A stretch of DNA of 64,000 bases from assembly GCA_019914945.1 (NCBI GenBank), contig CM034110.1:4791808-4855807 (forward strand). The letters are read 5' to 3'. The position numbers and the translations under genes were made by a program. The stretch is from Typha latifolia (taxonomy: Eukaryota > Streptophyta > Magnoliopsida > Poales > Typhaceae). The notes beneath the pieces were generated by a model that saw only the letters and a program-made list of their open reading frames with translations, searched no databases and was not told the origin of the DNA. Positions within the stretch are counted from its first letter, which is position 1. Each line of letters starts with the position of its first letter. Of this stretch, positions 12,701 to 24,700 are shown one piece after another.

Positions 12701-15700
12701 CCCCAAGGGGATGAGCTAGGCCGGATGAGTCCCCTACTTAGCAGGTCATCAATTTACTCTTTCAGTTTTTCCATCTCCTTCGGAGCCATACGGTAAGGTG
12801 CCTTGGAGATTGGTCTTGCCCCTAAAATTAGGTCGATGGTGAACTCAGCTCCCCTATCTGGGGGAAGCCTCAGAATGTCCTAAGGAAAAATATCTGGAAA
12901 CTCCCGCACCACTAGTAAGTCAGTCAGGATTTGGGTCCCAGCTGACTCGATGGATATGATTGCCACCAACTGTGAACAGTCCACCTATCGATCCTTACAC
13001 AATCGACACTCAATGCCATCATTAAGCTGCAAGATGACCTCCTTATTGTAACAGTTAATACTGGCATGGTAGGCAGCTAACCAATCCATCCCCAGGATTA
13101 GATCAAAGTCCTGCATCTCGAGGGGTAGGAGGTCCGCCTTAAAATCTCACTCGCCAAAAGTCAAGGTGCAAGATCGATAAACATGGCGGACTTCTAGAAA
13201 GTCACCAAGTGGGGTGGCTATGACTAAGGGCTCCACAAGAGGTCCCGGCGCCACATTCGCATTTTCCAGGAAGAAAGTAGAAATAAAAGAATTGGTGGCG
13301 CCAGGGTCAAATAAAATATTAGCGGTGTGTGCAAATAAAGTTATAGTACCTATCATTGCGTATATAAGTCTCAACTAAAAACAGAAACACATTTTTCACA
13401 ATATGTAAATTTGCACAGGGTTAGGATGGAGGATCTAATATTATGTATGAATAGGACATACGTAAAACTTAAAACATGATTAATTTACTCGGTTACCTGT
13501 GGCCACCTCATTGGATGCTTCAACATCCTGTAGGGTCATATTATGTATGAATAGTACGTCCGCCCCGCCCTCTGCTAGGAGCTCCCGATTGTGCGCCCCT
13601 GTGACCCCTACTCGCGTTAGTACTGGCTCTCGATGCTCCAGATATAGCAGGCGTGGTAGGAGTGGCTGGCGCTCTGACCAACAGGGGACACTGCATGCGG
13701 ACATGCCCAGGCTCTCCACATTGGAAGCAGGTAACGCGGGCACTGAGGCAGTCACGAGATATGTGACCCCTCTTGCCGCAAGCAAAACAAATCCAACCCT
13801 CAGGGGTAGACTGCTAGAAACTACTGCTGACCTCCCACCACTAATAGAAGGTTGAGCCCTACTCGGCCCGCTTGAACCCTGAGGGCTGGGTCTACTCGGG
13901 ATAGCACTAGAACCTACGCCACCAGCATAGGGGTGACACCTCGGTCGCAGGAAGGTCCCATCAGAATGACCTCCACAAGGACGCCCATTAAAGCGACCGG
14001 TACGACCCGCTACCCGCTCCTGATGCTGTGAGCGCTCCTCAAGTAAGTCCCTCTCCGCTATCCTCGCACTCTCCACTAGCTCTATGTAGGTCAGGTTCTT
14101 CACCATGTTCACCTGCTTGCGGATCTCGATTCGGAGGCCCATCTTGAACTAGTCAGCCCTAGCTACATCATCAGGTAGGACTCTAGGGCAGAAGCGGGAC
14201 AAGGCATTGAATCTGTCCTCATACTGTGCCACTATCATATTCCTCTCCCTCGTCAGCTCAAAACGTAGGGATGCATAGAAATATTTCTGGTCAAAGGAAT
14301 CCGAAAATGTCCTCTAAGTGATGTACTCCCCAGCAAGGCGATCTGGCATCATGCGCTCCGTGGCCCTCCACCACTCTTCCGTCTCCCCGCGGAGAAAGAA
14401 AGTGGCAAAGGTCACCTGACGACTCTCCGGGCACTCAAAAGCAGTCAGGATCTTCCGCACATCCACCATCCACCTATTAGCCTCCATAGGGTCCGTTGTG
14501 CCGCTGAACAAAGGGGGGTTAAGCTGCATGAACCGTTTCAGCGACCAGGCATACCCACCTCCAGTTTGCTCGACTGGAGTAATATGCTCTAACGGCTCCT
14601 TCGGTATGTGCATCCCAGACATAGCCGCCGTGCACTCCTGAACTAACTCTTCAATGAGCCTCTCCTGCTGTATAACAAGCTGCCCTAGGGCCTCAATGCT
14701 AGCTAAAGTACCGGCAGCTAGTTCGTCAACGGGGGCTGAAGCCCGTCCACGACCAGTCGCACGAACAAACCGAGCATGTCTAGGCGGCATTCCTGGTAAG
14801 TTCAACGCAGTTTAGTTCTTAATTCACAAGTATGTCAAAAGTCGTGTGTGACTCTATTATTCATTACTCCTAGTTATTCATTACTATTATCCATTTCCTA
14901 TGTATTTGGATGATATCTAGGAAGACTTGCCGGATTTATGGTGAACCTAGGCTCTGATACTAAGTTGAAACACCCAAATCTCCAAATACACGTGTAAACC
15001 ACGTGGGTAAATCCCCCCACGCAGTGCATCACATGACCTGTCAGTAAAAGGATTTCACAAGGCACACAACAGCACAAATTCACCATAAATAAATTCAACC
15101 ATAAGAGTCCGGATACAAGTTCCACAGGCCACAACAAGCCTTCTAAATACACATCCAAAATACAATGCTAAAGTCCAAAATACATCGTCAATCATAACGC
15201 CCTCGCAGGGGCTTAATACAACTAATAGACATACTGAAATAGAAAGGCAGCTATTCCTCGCTACTCACACCTGCGTCCCTTAGCTCTGAAATAATGCTAC
15301 AAAGAGGTGGTGAGCTCACAGCCTAGCGAGTAGGATCCATACAATCTAAAATAATGAAATCATATGTGCATATTCAATGTATGCCTATATTTGCTAGCAA
15401 TAATAATATGCTTGTTGAAATGACTTTCCATGAGTTACTAAATCAATGCAATCGATAAAGATTACCAGTAACTATCCTGAAACATGCTAGTTCATAAACG
15501 TATCAGGATAAGTCCACACAGATATATACATCTTGATACAATCTCTTATTCATACAAATCTCAATCATAGTGTTTACATGTTATGTATAGCAATAAAAGA
15601 GTAGTTTAGTCATCTCATGCCTACCAAGGCATTAATCATATTTATCATAACTCATCGAGCTATTTACCACACAGGGTAAATACACTCAAGAAAATCATCC

Positions 15701-18700
15701 ATCACATAACCATCCATCATCTCATACATCGAGGGGGAATATATACACATCTAGCGGTAATGCCACCTACACATGTATGGCGACACTACATGTGATCGGT
15801 TGTCTGTGGCCATCAGACTAAGGACCCCGGTTGTAAGCCCATATCTCACTCTCTCTAAATTATCACTGCCCTCAGCGGGAGAATCGGGAGCCCTCGACTC
15901 ATCAACGGACGCCCTGACCCTACGTCGTCGGGTACCGCTAGAGATATATCCCCGCCTCACAATCATGTTCTTCTATCATTATAATCTAGTTCTGACTATG
16001 CAGTATAATTACCTGAACACCACATAGGCTCCTGACCTTAGGTGTAGGCCGCTAATAGTATAGTCATATAAAATACACTACCATTAACCCTGGGCTGAGT
16101 GAGTAGGGTCAGGGCGTGTCAAGTTCTGACTACTAATGATAGGTGAAAGTGGTACAGTGTTTGTGAGTGTATAAGGCATATCATAGTCATCCTGATCGTT
16201 AGATGTCTAGGTTTTTAGAGCTTAAAGCATGCCCTAGTAAATCTACTTAAACTACATAACAATTAGAATCCAATTTGATTTTTTTTGTTTTTTCTTTTAG
16301 AGGCAAAAAGTTTGGAAAAATCTTGGTTTTATAATTTTAACTACAATTTTTAGCTAATAAGTTACAATTTATGGTTCAAAACTGAAAAAAAAGAACTTAC
16401 GTGAATACTTAGGTATGCTATGATACCTATTAAAAAACATAATTAAACACCCTAGGAGATAGAATCTATCACACTCTATCGATAATAATATATGAAAAAT
16501 AAAGCGTAAAAAAGACAATCCCAAACACAAAAAGTTTTTACGTAAAAAAATCTTAAACCAGGTAAAAATCCATAGATCCAAACTTGGATCAAAATCAATC
16601 ACTAAAACCTATAGCAATTAACAAGAAGCTTGTAGATCACCTGTCGATTCCCATGACTCAATATGTATTAACTTTGCTCGCTAGATCCCACGATACACTA
16701 CTTTTCATGATAGATTTTTAAACTTCAGTGACTTTCGAGGTTGACCTTTCTGTCTCTGTGACCCTCAAGACAGTTCTTCCAGATATGATGTAGATGCGTA
16801 GAGATGTAAATGATTTAGTACGATTTGTCTAAAGTAGACACGTGATCTCTAATGGCCTCTAAAATATGATCTCAAAAGTTAATGATCGACGACTTTTCTA
16901 AAAGAATGATCTCTAATTTAATACTTGACGGCCTTCACTCCTAGGGTTAGATTAAAATCCATTAGAAATAAGATAAGTATTTCTTAGAGATGAGATAAAT
17001 ATCTCATAGAGATAAGATAAATATCTCTTCAAAGATATTTCACGGATTCTCTTAGAAATAAGATAAATACATTTTAGAGATATATCCAAATCTAAGTTAA
17101 ATCAAGTCTTGCAAAACGTAAAATTTGCAAGTCAAGTGGGGGTGTTCGAACGCGGTGACTTGAAGTGTAAACACGATGCGAACACCCAACTATGCAACTC
17201 TGTATGTGTGAACACGCTATGAATGATTGCAGGATGCATTAGAACGACCCTATAGTGCATTCGAACGGCTCTATAGTACATTCGAATAGCCTCATAATAC
17301 GTTTGAACGGCCCCAGAGTGCTCCGTTCGAATGGCAAACTAGACAATTGAATATAGAGTGGTTGTTCCTGTGCTCTTGGGTATTTTTCCATACTACTTTA
17401 ACCTTCATGACACCGTTTGAATACTTCAACATAATGTTGACTTCAAAATCAATCTTTCACTTTAATATTTTTTATCAAGTATCTTATAACTTGTCATAAT
17501 TTGTGCATATGCTTATACATAAAATTTAAACATATTACATGAAAAAAAATTATGTTTTGAAATACAATTTGCCAATTACATAAGTACAAATATCTTACAA
17601 AAACAACACATAAGTTCGAAAATTTAGGGAATGACACATAAGTTAGACCAATTGGACTCCAAATTGAGGGTTTTTCCTACTTTCTACACTTTTAAACATA
17701 AGTTAGAAAATTTAGGGAAAATCCTAATTTTATATGTACTGATGAAAATTTGATCCATAAATGAAATTGCGTTAAGATCAACCTCTATGTAGTAGATCTA
17801 CCTTATAATTTCAAGGATGGCAACGTGATGAGGGAATGACACCTAGTGGCATAGCCTTGTGCTGCGCTAGGCCAATGTTTGTCAATCGGCACATGTCAGG
17901 TAATGCTCTAATAAAGCAATAGCCTATTAAGATTAGTCAAAGAGATATTTTGTCTCTTTATTTGGTAGCCACTTTACCAAAATAAGAATAAAAGTGATAA
18001 AAGGTGAGAGAAGGTGAGAGAAGGGGAAAACAGGAAAAAGAGAGAAAATTAAGGAAGAATTTAAAATTATTCTTCAAATCCTATCACAAGGTAAGTTTTT
18101 CTTTCATTCTCTTAAATTTTTCTTTTCCCTTTACGCTTTAAAAACTAATTAGGGGTGTACAAATAGTAGATCTAACTTAGTTTTGTTAGATCTATCATTG
18201 TAAGGGTCTTTCTACCTAGATCTATTATTTTTTTGCTAGACCTATGAAAAACTCTTTAAAATATGGGAATCAAATGGAGAAATAGATTTCCTCCAAATTT
18301 TAAAAAATCTGAAATTACTTAATCAAATTAATTCAAATTGGGTCAAAAGGAGTTGATTTGAACCCAAATTTATAATCTTATCTGAAAAAGTTTCAACATA
18401 ATTAGATTTTCCTATGATGATGATGATGATGATAAGACTCAGCCTAGGATTGGTGGTGGTGATGATAGGGATGATAGGGATGGGACATGTATCCCATCAG
18501 CTTTCTTAGTGGCAATATTTTTATTGAGGTAGAAAATTTTACACACATCACCTAAGATTAAGATCACGGGGCAAGACATAGACAAACACGATGACGAGGT
18601 CGATGGTGAGCGAGAAAGCTGTTAGGAGAGTTGTCATACAGCACCCCTTGTGCCACGTGTTGTTATGCCGCTAGCATAATAAGTATCGTCTGGCATATCC

Positions 18701-21700
18701 CATGCCGGTCCACATGGCCATCGTTGTGTAAGACATTATAAATTTACAACAAGCAATACTATCAATTGATGAGTTTTGAGGATTACCGATATTATTTGAT
18801 GCAAAATTTTTGTTTCATTCTTGTGCTGACAAACGAAGTCTTTGATTATTCGCATCATTCTACATTCAACTAGGTTTTAATTTTAATTATTGAACTACTA
18901 TCAATTAATGAATATATTGAATCATATTATGTGTTAAATTATGTTTAATAAACTAAGTCAATTGCAAAATTAATCTAAGGATAAAAGATTCTAATGTAAG
19001 CTTCAATATACATATTCAAATAAAAAATATCGCTAAATACCCTATATATATATTAGAGGTATGCTAATATGTGCCAGTGGCATGCAGGGTTGTGTCGATC
19101 AGCATGCCATATTTAGATTGAGAACTGGCAAATGCCTTCGGCATGCAATCCTTGCTTCATATTACAACAATCAAGCTCCAACTTTTTTTTCCCTGATTTT
19201 CCTTTAATCTAGTTTAGTTAAGCTTGATATGTAGTGGCATAGGGGAGTATCTTTGGCACACCCCCAGGCCACATGCCAATACTCCATTGGCACATCACAC
19301 ATGGCAATCCTTATATATATATATATATATATATAGTAAATTTAAAGTCGAGTATTCTAGAGTTTATTGATTATATGGTTACTGTATCAAAAACTCTTGA
19401 AGTAATTCATATTTCTGTTGCCCCAAACCAAATGCAAATGCCATTCCAGCTGCTACCTAGATCTATTCACTGTCACATCTATAATCTATTACCTATATCT
19501 CATTGAACCGGAAAACATTATTATCTAAAAATTAAAATAGTAAAATAGTATCTGTATTTTGCTACTTAGTGATGCTTTAACAAAGAGGAAGGATTTGGAT
19601 TTTAGTATGACAAAGCCAATCAAGAATTATATTCTGAGAAAAATATCTCAACATGTTAGGTTTCTACATATGCATTCTGCTGTCCTCTCCAAGTCTACAT
19701 ATGCATTCTGCTGTCCTCTCCAAGTCCTAGCTCCTACAGCCATGTGATACTCTAACATGCTTTGCCATTCTCGGAATGAACTCATGGCATCCCAGTCCTT
19801 CTCCAACCTCATCAGATAGTGGATATTTGTAATAACATAAATTTCTAAATAATAGAGATTAAATTTGTGTAACAAAAAGTACTCTAGTACCCCAACCTTC
19901 TAGGATGAAACTTTGTTTGGCTCCCGCAATTCCTAAGTTGCCTTGAGAATTCAATATTTTGAAGTATGGTAAAAGTCTAGATTATTGACCTAATAAAAGA
20001 CTTGAGTTAAGAGAATGAAAATAACCTAGATTTTCTTAAATATATATAAAATAAATGATATACAACTAAAGGAATTCTAAAGTTTCAAGGACAAAATTTT
20101 GTTTATTAGGCATATTTTAATTAATCAAAATTTAAATATTACTAAATAATTATTAGTGGCTAAAACCAACAATGTTATGTTAGGTAAAATATATATTTTA
20201 CCCTTCATGTGGTTTGGCAAAAAATTGCTTTGCGTTCTTATTTTTACATTTGTAACTTGCAACATAAATATTTCGATACAAGATGATAGTGAAAGAAGTT
20301 TTCTATTGAAACTATTAAACTTTTGACCTTTTCTTCTTTTATATTCTCTCTGAAAAAAGAAATGTTGAAACATAAAATATAAAAATTAGCATTTCTTGAC
20401 AGTTTAAACTTTTAAAGTAGTTGATGAGTTAACATGATATCAGAGCAAAGGTTTTTGAGTTCTGAATCCTACTAGGCTCATCTGTTGTTTAAAATATATA
20501 TCTCCACCCATTTACAAATCCATTTCTTGGGTCTCTTAAAATGTCGCAATTCCAAAAATGAGGGGGCGTGTTGAAGTATAAAATATAAAGATCACCGTAT
20601 AGTTAATGAGTTAATAATAGCAAAGAAATATGAAACAAGACAAAAGTTCTAATGGAATAGATGTAGCATCTGTTATTCAAATTATCCATAAGATGCACAT
20701 ATACTTACTAAGGGAAATATCAAATAAATCCATAGAATCTCATACAGATTGATGAAAAATATTTCTAGTCTCCCTTTAGAGCTTATTGGATCACGAATTT
20801 AATGAATTTTATTTTATCAATGTTATACATCTATTTTTAACTGGTTTATCTGCTATCCAAAACTCCAAATAGAAGATGAAATGTTTCAATTAAGGTATGG
20901 CATCCTGTTTATTGGATCACGAATTTAATGAATTTTATGTTATCAATGTTATACATCTATTTTTAACTGGTTTATCTGCTATCTAAAACTACAAATAGAA
21001 GATGAAATGTTTCAATTAAGGTATGGCATCCTGTTTATTTATTATTTTACTTGTGAATACTTCAGGTCAATCTTGGAGTTTATGTAATGGATGGAAAATC
21101 CGAACTTTCTGTCCTTATAGATCGCGCAGTTGGAGCTTCCAGCATTCAAGATGGGGAAATTGAAATCATGCTCCATAGGTTTTATTTCTGTCTTTTTATT
21201 TAGTTTTATTGACTATTTTCATGGTCTGCTTTCTATGTAATTTTGTCTAATAAATATTGTTCAATTCAAGGCGTCTGCTTTTTGATGATGCTAGAGGTGT
21301 GGGAGAAGCACTTGATGAAACCGTTTGTGTAGATAGTTATTGTGAGGGGCTTACGGTATGATACATGTTACCTTTAATCCTTTAGACTAGTTTGCTTGCA
21401 TCATTACAGTTATCCTATTTGTTATCCTCTTTCATTGTCTTTATACTTGCAAATACATTATGATGTAATATCCTAAGATGTTATAGTGCAAATTAGATCG
21501 CTGACTCCCCTCTTTTTTTTTAAAGAAATATGTGATTCTCTGCTGTGGTTTTGATGAACATTAATTCACCCATACTTCTTTTGTTGTTTGTATCACAGTA
21601 TCACCTACTCTGCCTGTCTGTCATAATGTCTACATCTAGCTCAATTTGGACAATGCCTATTACTAGTTCCTTAGACTGATTACTTAATCCACATAAATTC

Positions 21701-24700
21701 CAATAATTGTTGTTTTTCTGTTCTCTATGTTATATCAGGCTAGAGGAAATTATTACATGAGCATCAACCAACTGGGAGATGGATCACATTGGCGCCGAAC
21801 ATATGGTCAAGAAATTTACTCACCTTTTCTTCTGGCGTTCACTCACGAGGTATATCATATACTACACAGTGTTGTTCCCTATTTCATTTTACTAACTGCT
21901 GTTCTTGTAGGATGAGAAGAGTTGGAAGCTATCTCATGTCACAAAAGCAAGTTTGATGGACGATACTTATAGTTTACCTCCAAATGTTGCAATTATCACA
22001 CTGCAGGTGCTGAAAAAAAAATTCTGAGAATATCTATTACTAAAGAATTGTTTTCAACGAAAATGGTAAAGAGAGTTTGATTTGAATTTTTCAGAATCTA
22101 GATGATGGAACTGTCCTCTTTCGGTTGGCACATCTATTTGAGGTATGGAGACACTTATTATTCTCTTAGCTGTTTTCAATATTTATTGAATTTTCAATGA
22201 ATCTTCAGGCTGGCGAGGATGTCCAGTATTCAGTAATGGCCAAAGTTGAGCTGAAAAAAGTCTTTGCAGGAAAAATGGTATGCACATCTCTTGACTTTTA
22301 TATACATGTGGATATTTTTATGAGAATGCTGATTTTTTAATGCTGGAGTTAAAAAGTCCTAAAAGGTTTCTACTTCTACTCGTATATATATTGTTAGATA
22401 ATTAACCCAAAAGCCTAAGAAGTTAGTTGACGGGTTTATAATGTATATAACGCCTTAACACATCCTCTCATGCGTAACTCTAATACCGCACATGGATAGA
22501 TAACAAGATGTGCGACCTATTTGGAACATCATAGGAGTCCATGAGAACAAACACAGATAAAAAAACAAAAATAATTAGACAAGAGACAATCTTTACATTA
22601 TTCACTCAATGTGGAAATTGCCCCAAAGATCCCATCAGTTTTACCATGTAAATCACAAGAAGAGAATATACGGAAGAAATCACTCTCAACCTAACTTAAG
22701 ATCTTCCAGTGAATTATTGATCAACCAAACAATGAAGGCAACCACAGGGAGGTCCCTCGACTGTAACACTATTTCCTCTCTCAAGCTTGATGAATGATAA
22801 TGAGTGCAATCTCGTCCTTCAACCAAACCTCCATCCAAGGGCAGAGAAATTCTGGTCTTAAGCAGCCAGCTTGTCTGAGAAAGAAAGTAGGAATACATAG
22901 AATGAAGTAAAAGTAAATCAGAGTTTGGTTGAAAATGATTTAGGTTGCCATTGGATTTGGGACAGAGAGATCTCAGTAAGCCTGGTTCTACTGATCATGT
23001 CTCCTTCCCTGAAGAAAAGGCATCAAAGTGCTGTCGAAGCAGATAATCAGTCCCCAAGTGCAATGTTCCTTCTTCTCAATCACTGTGCTTTTGTTCACTT
23101 GGAAATTTTACATTCTCTCTCTATATAAGATTTATAGCCTCTCTCTATTGGCACTACAACCCTCCATGAGATCTCTCACAAGTTATTGATCTTACAAGCT
23201 CTTGCTGTCTTGTATGTTAAACTGTTTTAGCTTCCGTTCATATTTATAGCCTCTCATCTCATAGAGGAAAGATGAGACTACAATTAGACTTAGAAGATCC
23301 TCCATTCTTAATGGCATAAGGGCAATCCTCTAAAGGAAATTTTCTGAAGGAAACTAACACCAATAGGGAATCCTAAATAATCACATAGCAGAATGAATCC
23401 ATCGAATCCATCCTCTGGACTTACAAGCCCTGCAGCCTGTTGGTGGTTGGCACATTGTAGTGCTGCAATGGGATGTGGTAATAGGTTGCCTGCTGGTGCA
23501 GCAGTAGCGCTGATCAGTACCATGGTCCTGAATTTGTTGGAATTGTCACCTGTTCTGAAACACAGAGAGTAGGAAGGCTAGGTTCCTTGCACTAGAAAGT
23601 TAAGAGGGAAGCAATGGAGAGAATCAGGGAAAGAAATTAAAGTTGGATCTGCACATGTAAAGTTAAACTTGGACCTAGACTATAGTTAAAAGGCTGTTTA
23701 GAAAATTAAATATTTGGTGTTTCTGGTCATAAACCTGAAAGCTCAAGGTTCAATTGGAAAATACTGAAAAGGTACGACCCAACTCATAATTTGGAGAAAC
23801 GGGATTGTTTTAAATAAATCTTTCTGTTGATAATATTACTAATAGAATATTAAATATAATGTCGTCGTTCTCTAATAATTTGAGCTTTTAGGTCCACTAA
23901 TTATCTAACATGATATCATTCATAGCAGAGATTCTAAGTTTGAATCCTGCCAGACCCTTCTTTTTCCCTATGATTTTCATATGTGACTCTATTGTTATAT
24001 TGACTAATTGCTATTAACTCTAGTCTATGGTTTATATAACTCTACTAATTAGATTCTTAAAATACTCTTGGCAAATTTATAACCTTGATTCACCCTCTTT
24101 ATATCATATCCCACCCTAGTCCACCCTATCAAATTAAAAACCTCTTCCTGGATTTAATCTTCCTGCCTTATCTCATTAAAGTGTATTTTAGGTATTTTAG
24201 AAATTACTTTTAGTATTTTATCGGAATGTTCCTTGGTTGATAATACTCTTCCATTTTAAAATGGTTAGGTTTAATTAACTCATGATGGAATATAAAAATT
24301 ATAGGACAAAAAGAGAGGTTGAGTACAAAATCCTCAAAGATGAGGGGTTAATTGAAAAATAATGAAAATATAGAGTGTTGTTGAATTTTTCTCTAAAAAA
24401 ATATAAAACTTAACGAGTTCAACCTCAGAATGAGAAAGAGTACTAGAATATAGGATATAAAAACTATTGTTCTATAATAGTTTAAGATTTTATCTAATAA
24501 TGCTTTATGAAATAGCGACTGCCTATCACATGTCAAACAATAATATGAGGATTGTGGTCTGCCACTGCTTGTAAGATACAGTTTGACTTGCCGATCACCA
24601 AAGTTTCATGCATAAATAGAACAAGTTTATCTCTATTACCATTGCAGATTAAAGAAGTTACTGAAACAAGCTTATCAGCGAATCAAGAGAAGTCCAAAAT

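Larger units (their letters stand above)
9991..16121 (-). mobile_element. Ty3/gypsy chromovirus-type LTR retrotransposon (Tekay/Del-like), degenerate
   Basis: In minus-strand order the element shows: 5' LTR (16121-14966), primer-binding site, gag, a putative intron, protease, reverse transcriptase, RNase H, integrase, and a chromodomain-like tail (about 10250-10040, with '[11 protein letters not shown]' and '[14 protein letters not shown]'). Gene order PR-RT-RH-INT and the tail fit the chromovirus lineage. Several stops and frameshifts break gag and pol (for example near 14140-14310, 12310 and 11360-11700), so the copy is non-autonomous. What follows the tail is the foldback, not a copy of the 5' LTR. 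Flanks of the composite (acatt at 8952 and agttc at 16122) do not match as a target-site duplication. Confidence 0.9.
8391..21065 (+). other. Giant mannosidase intron (about 12.7 kb) filled by retroelements
   Basis: The interval runs from the donor after 'NYYP' (8390/8391) to the acceptor before 'VNLGVY' (21065/21066). Phase is 0 on both sides and the family reading continues across it. It contains the foldback at 8957-9990, a gypsy element to 16121, an old copia LTR, a dispersed repeat and a tandem duplication next to the acceptor. Confidence 0.85.
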
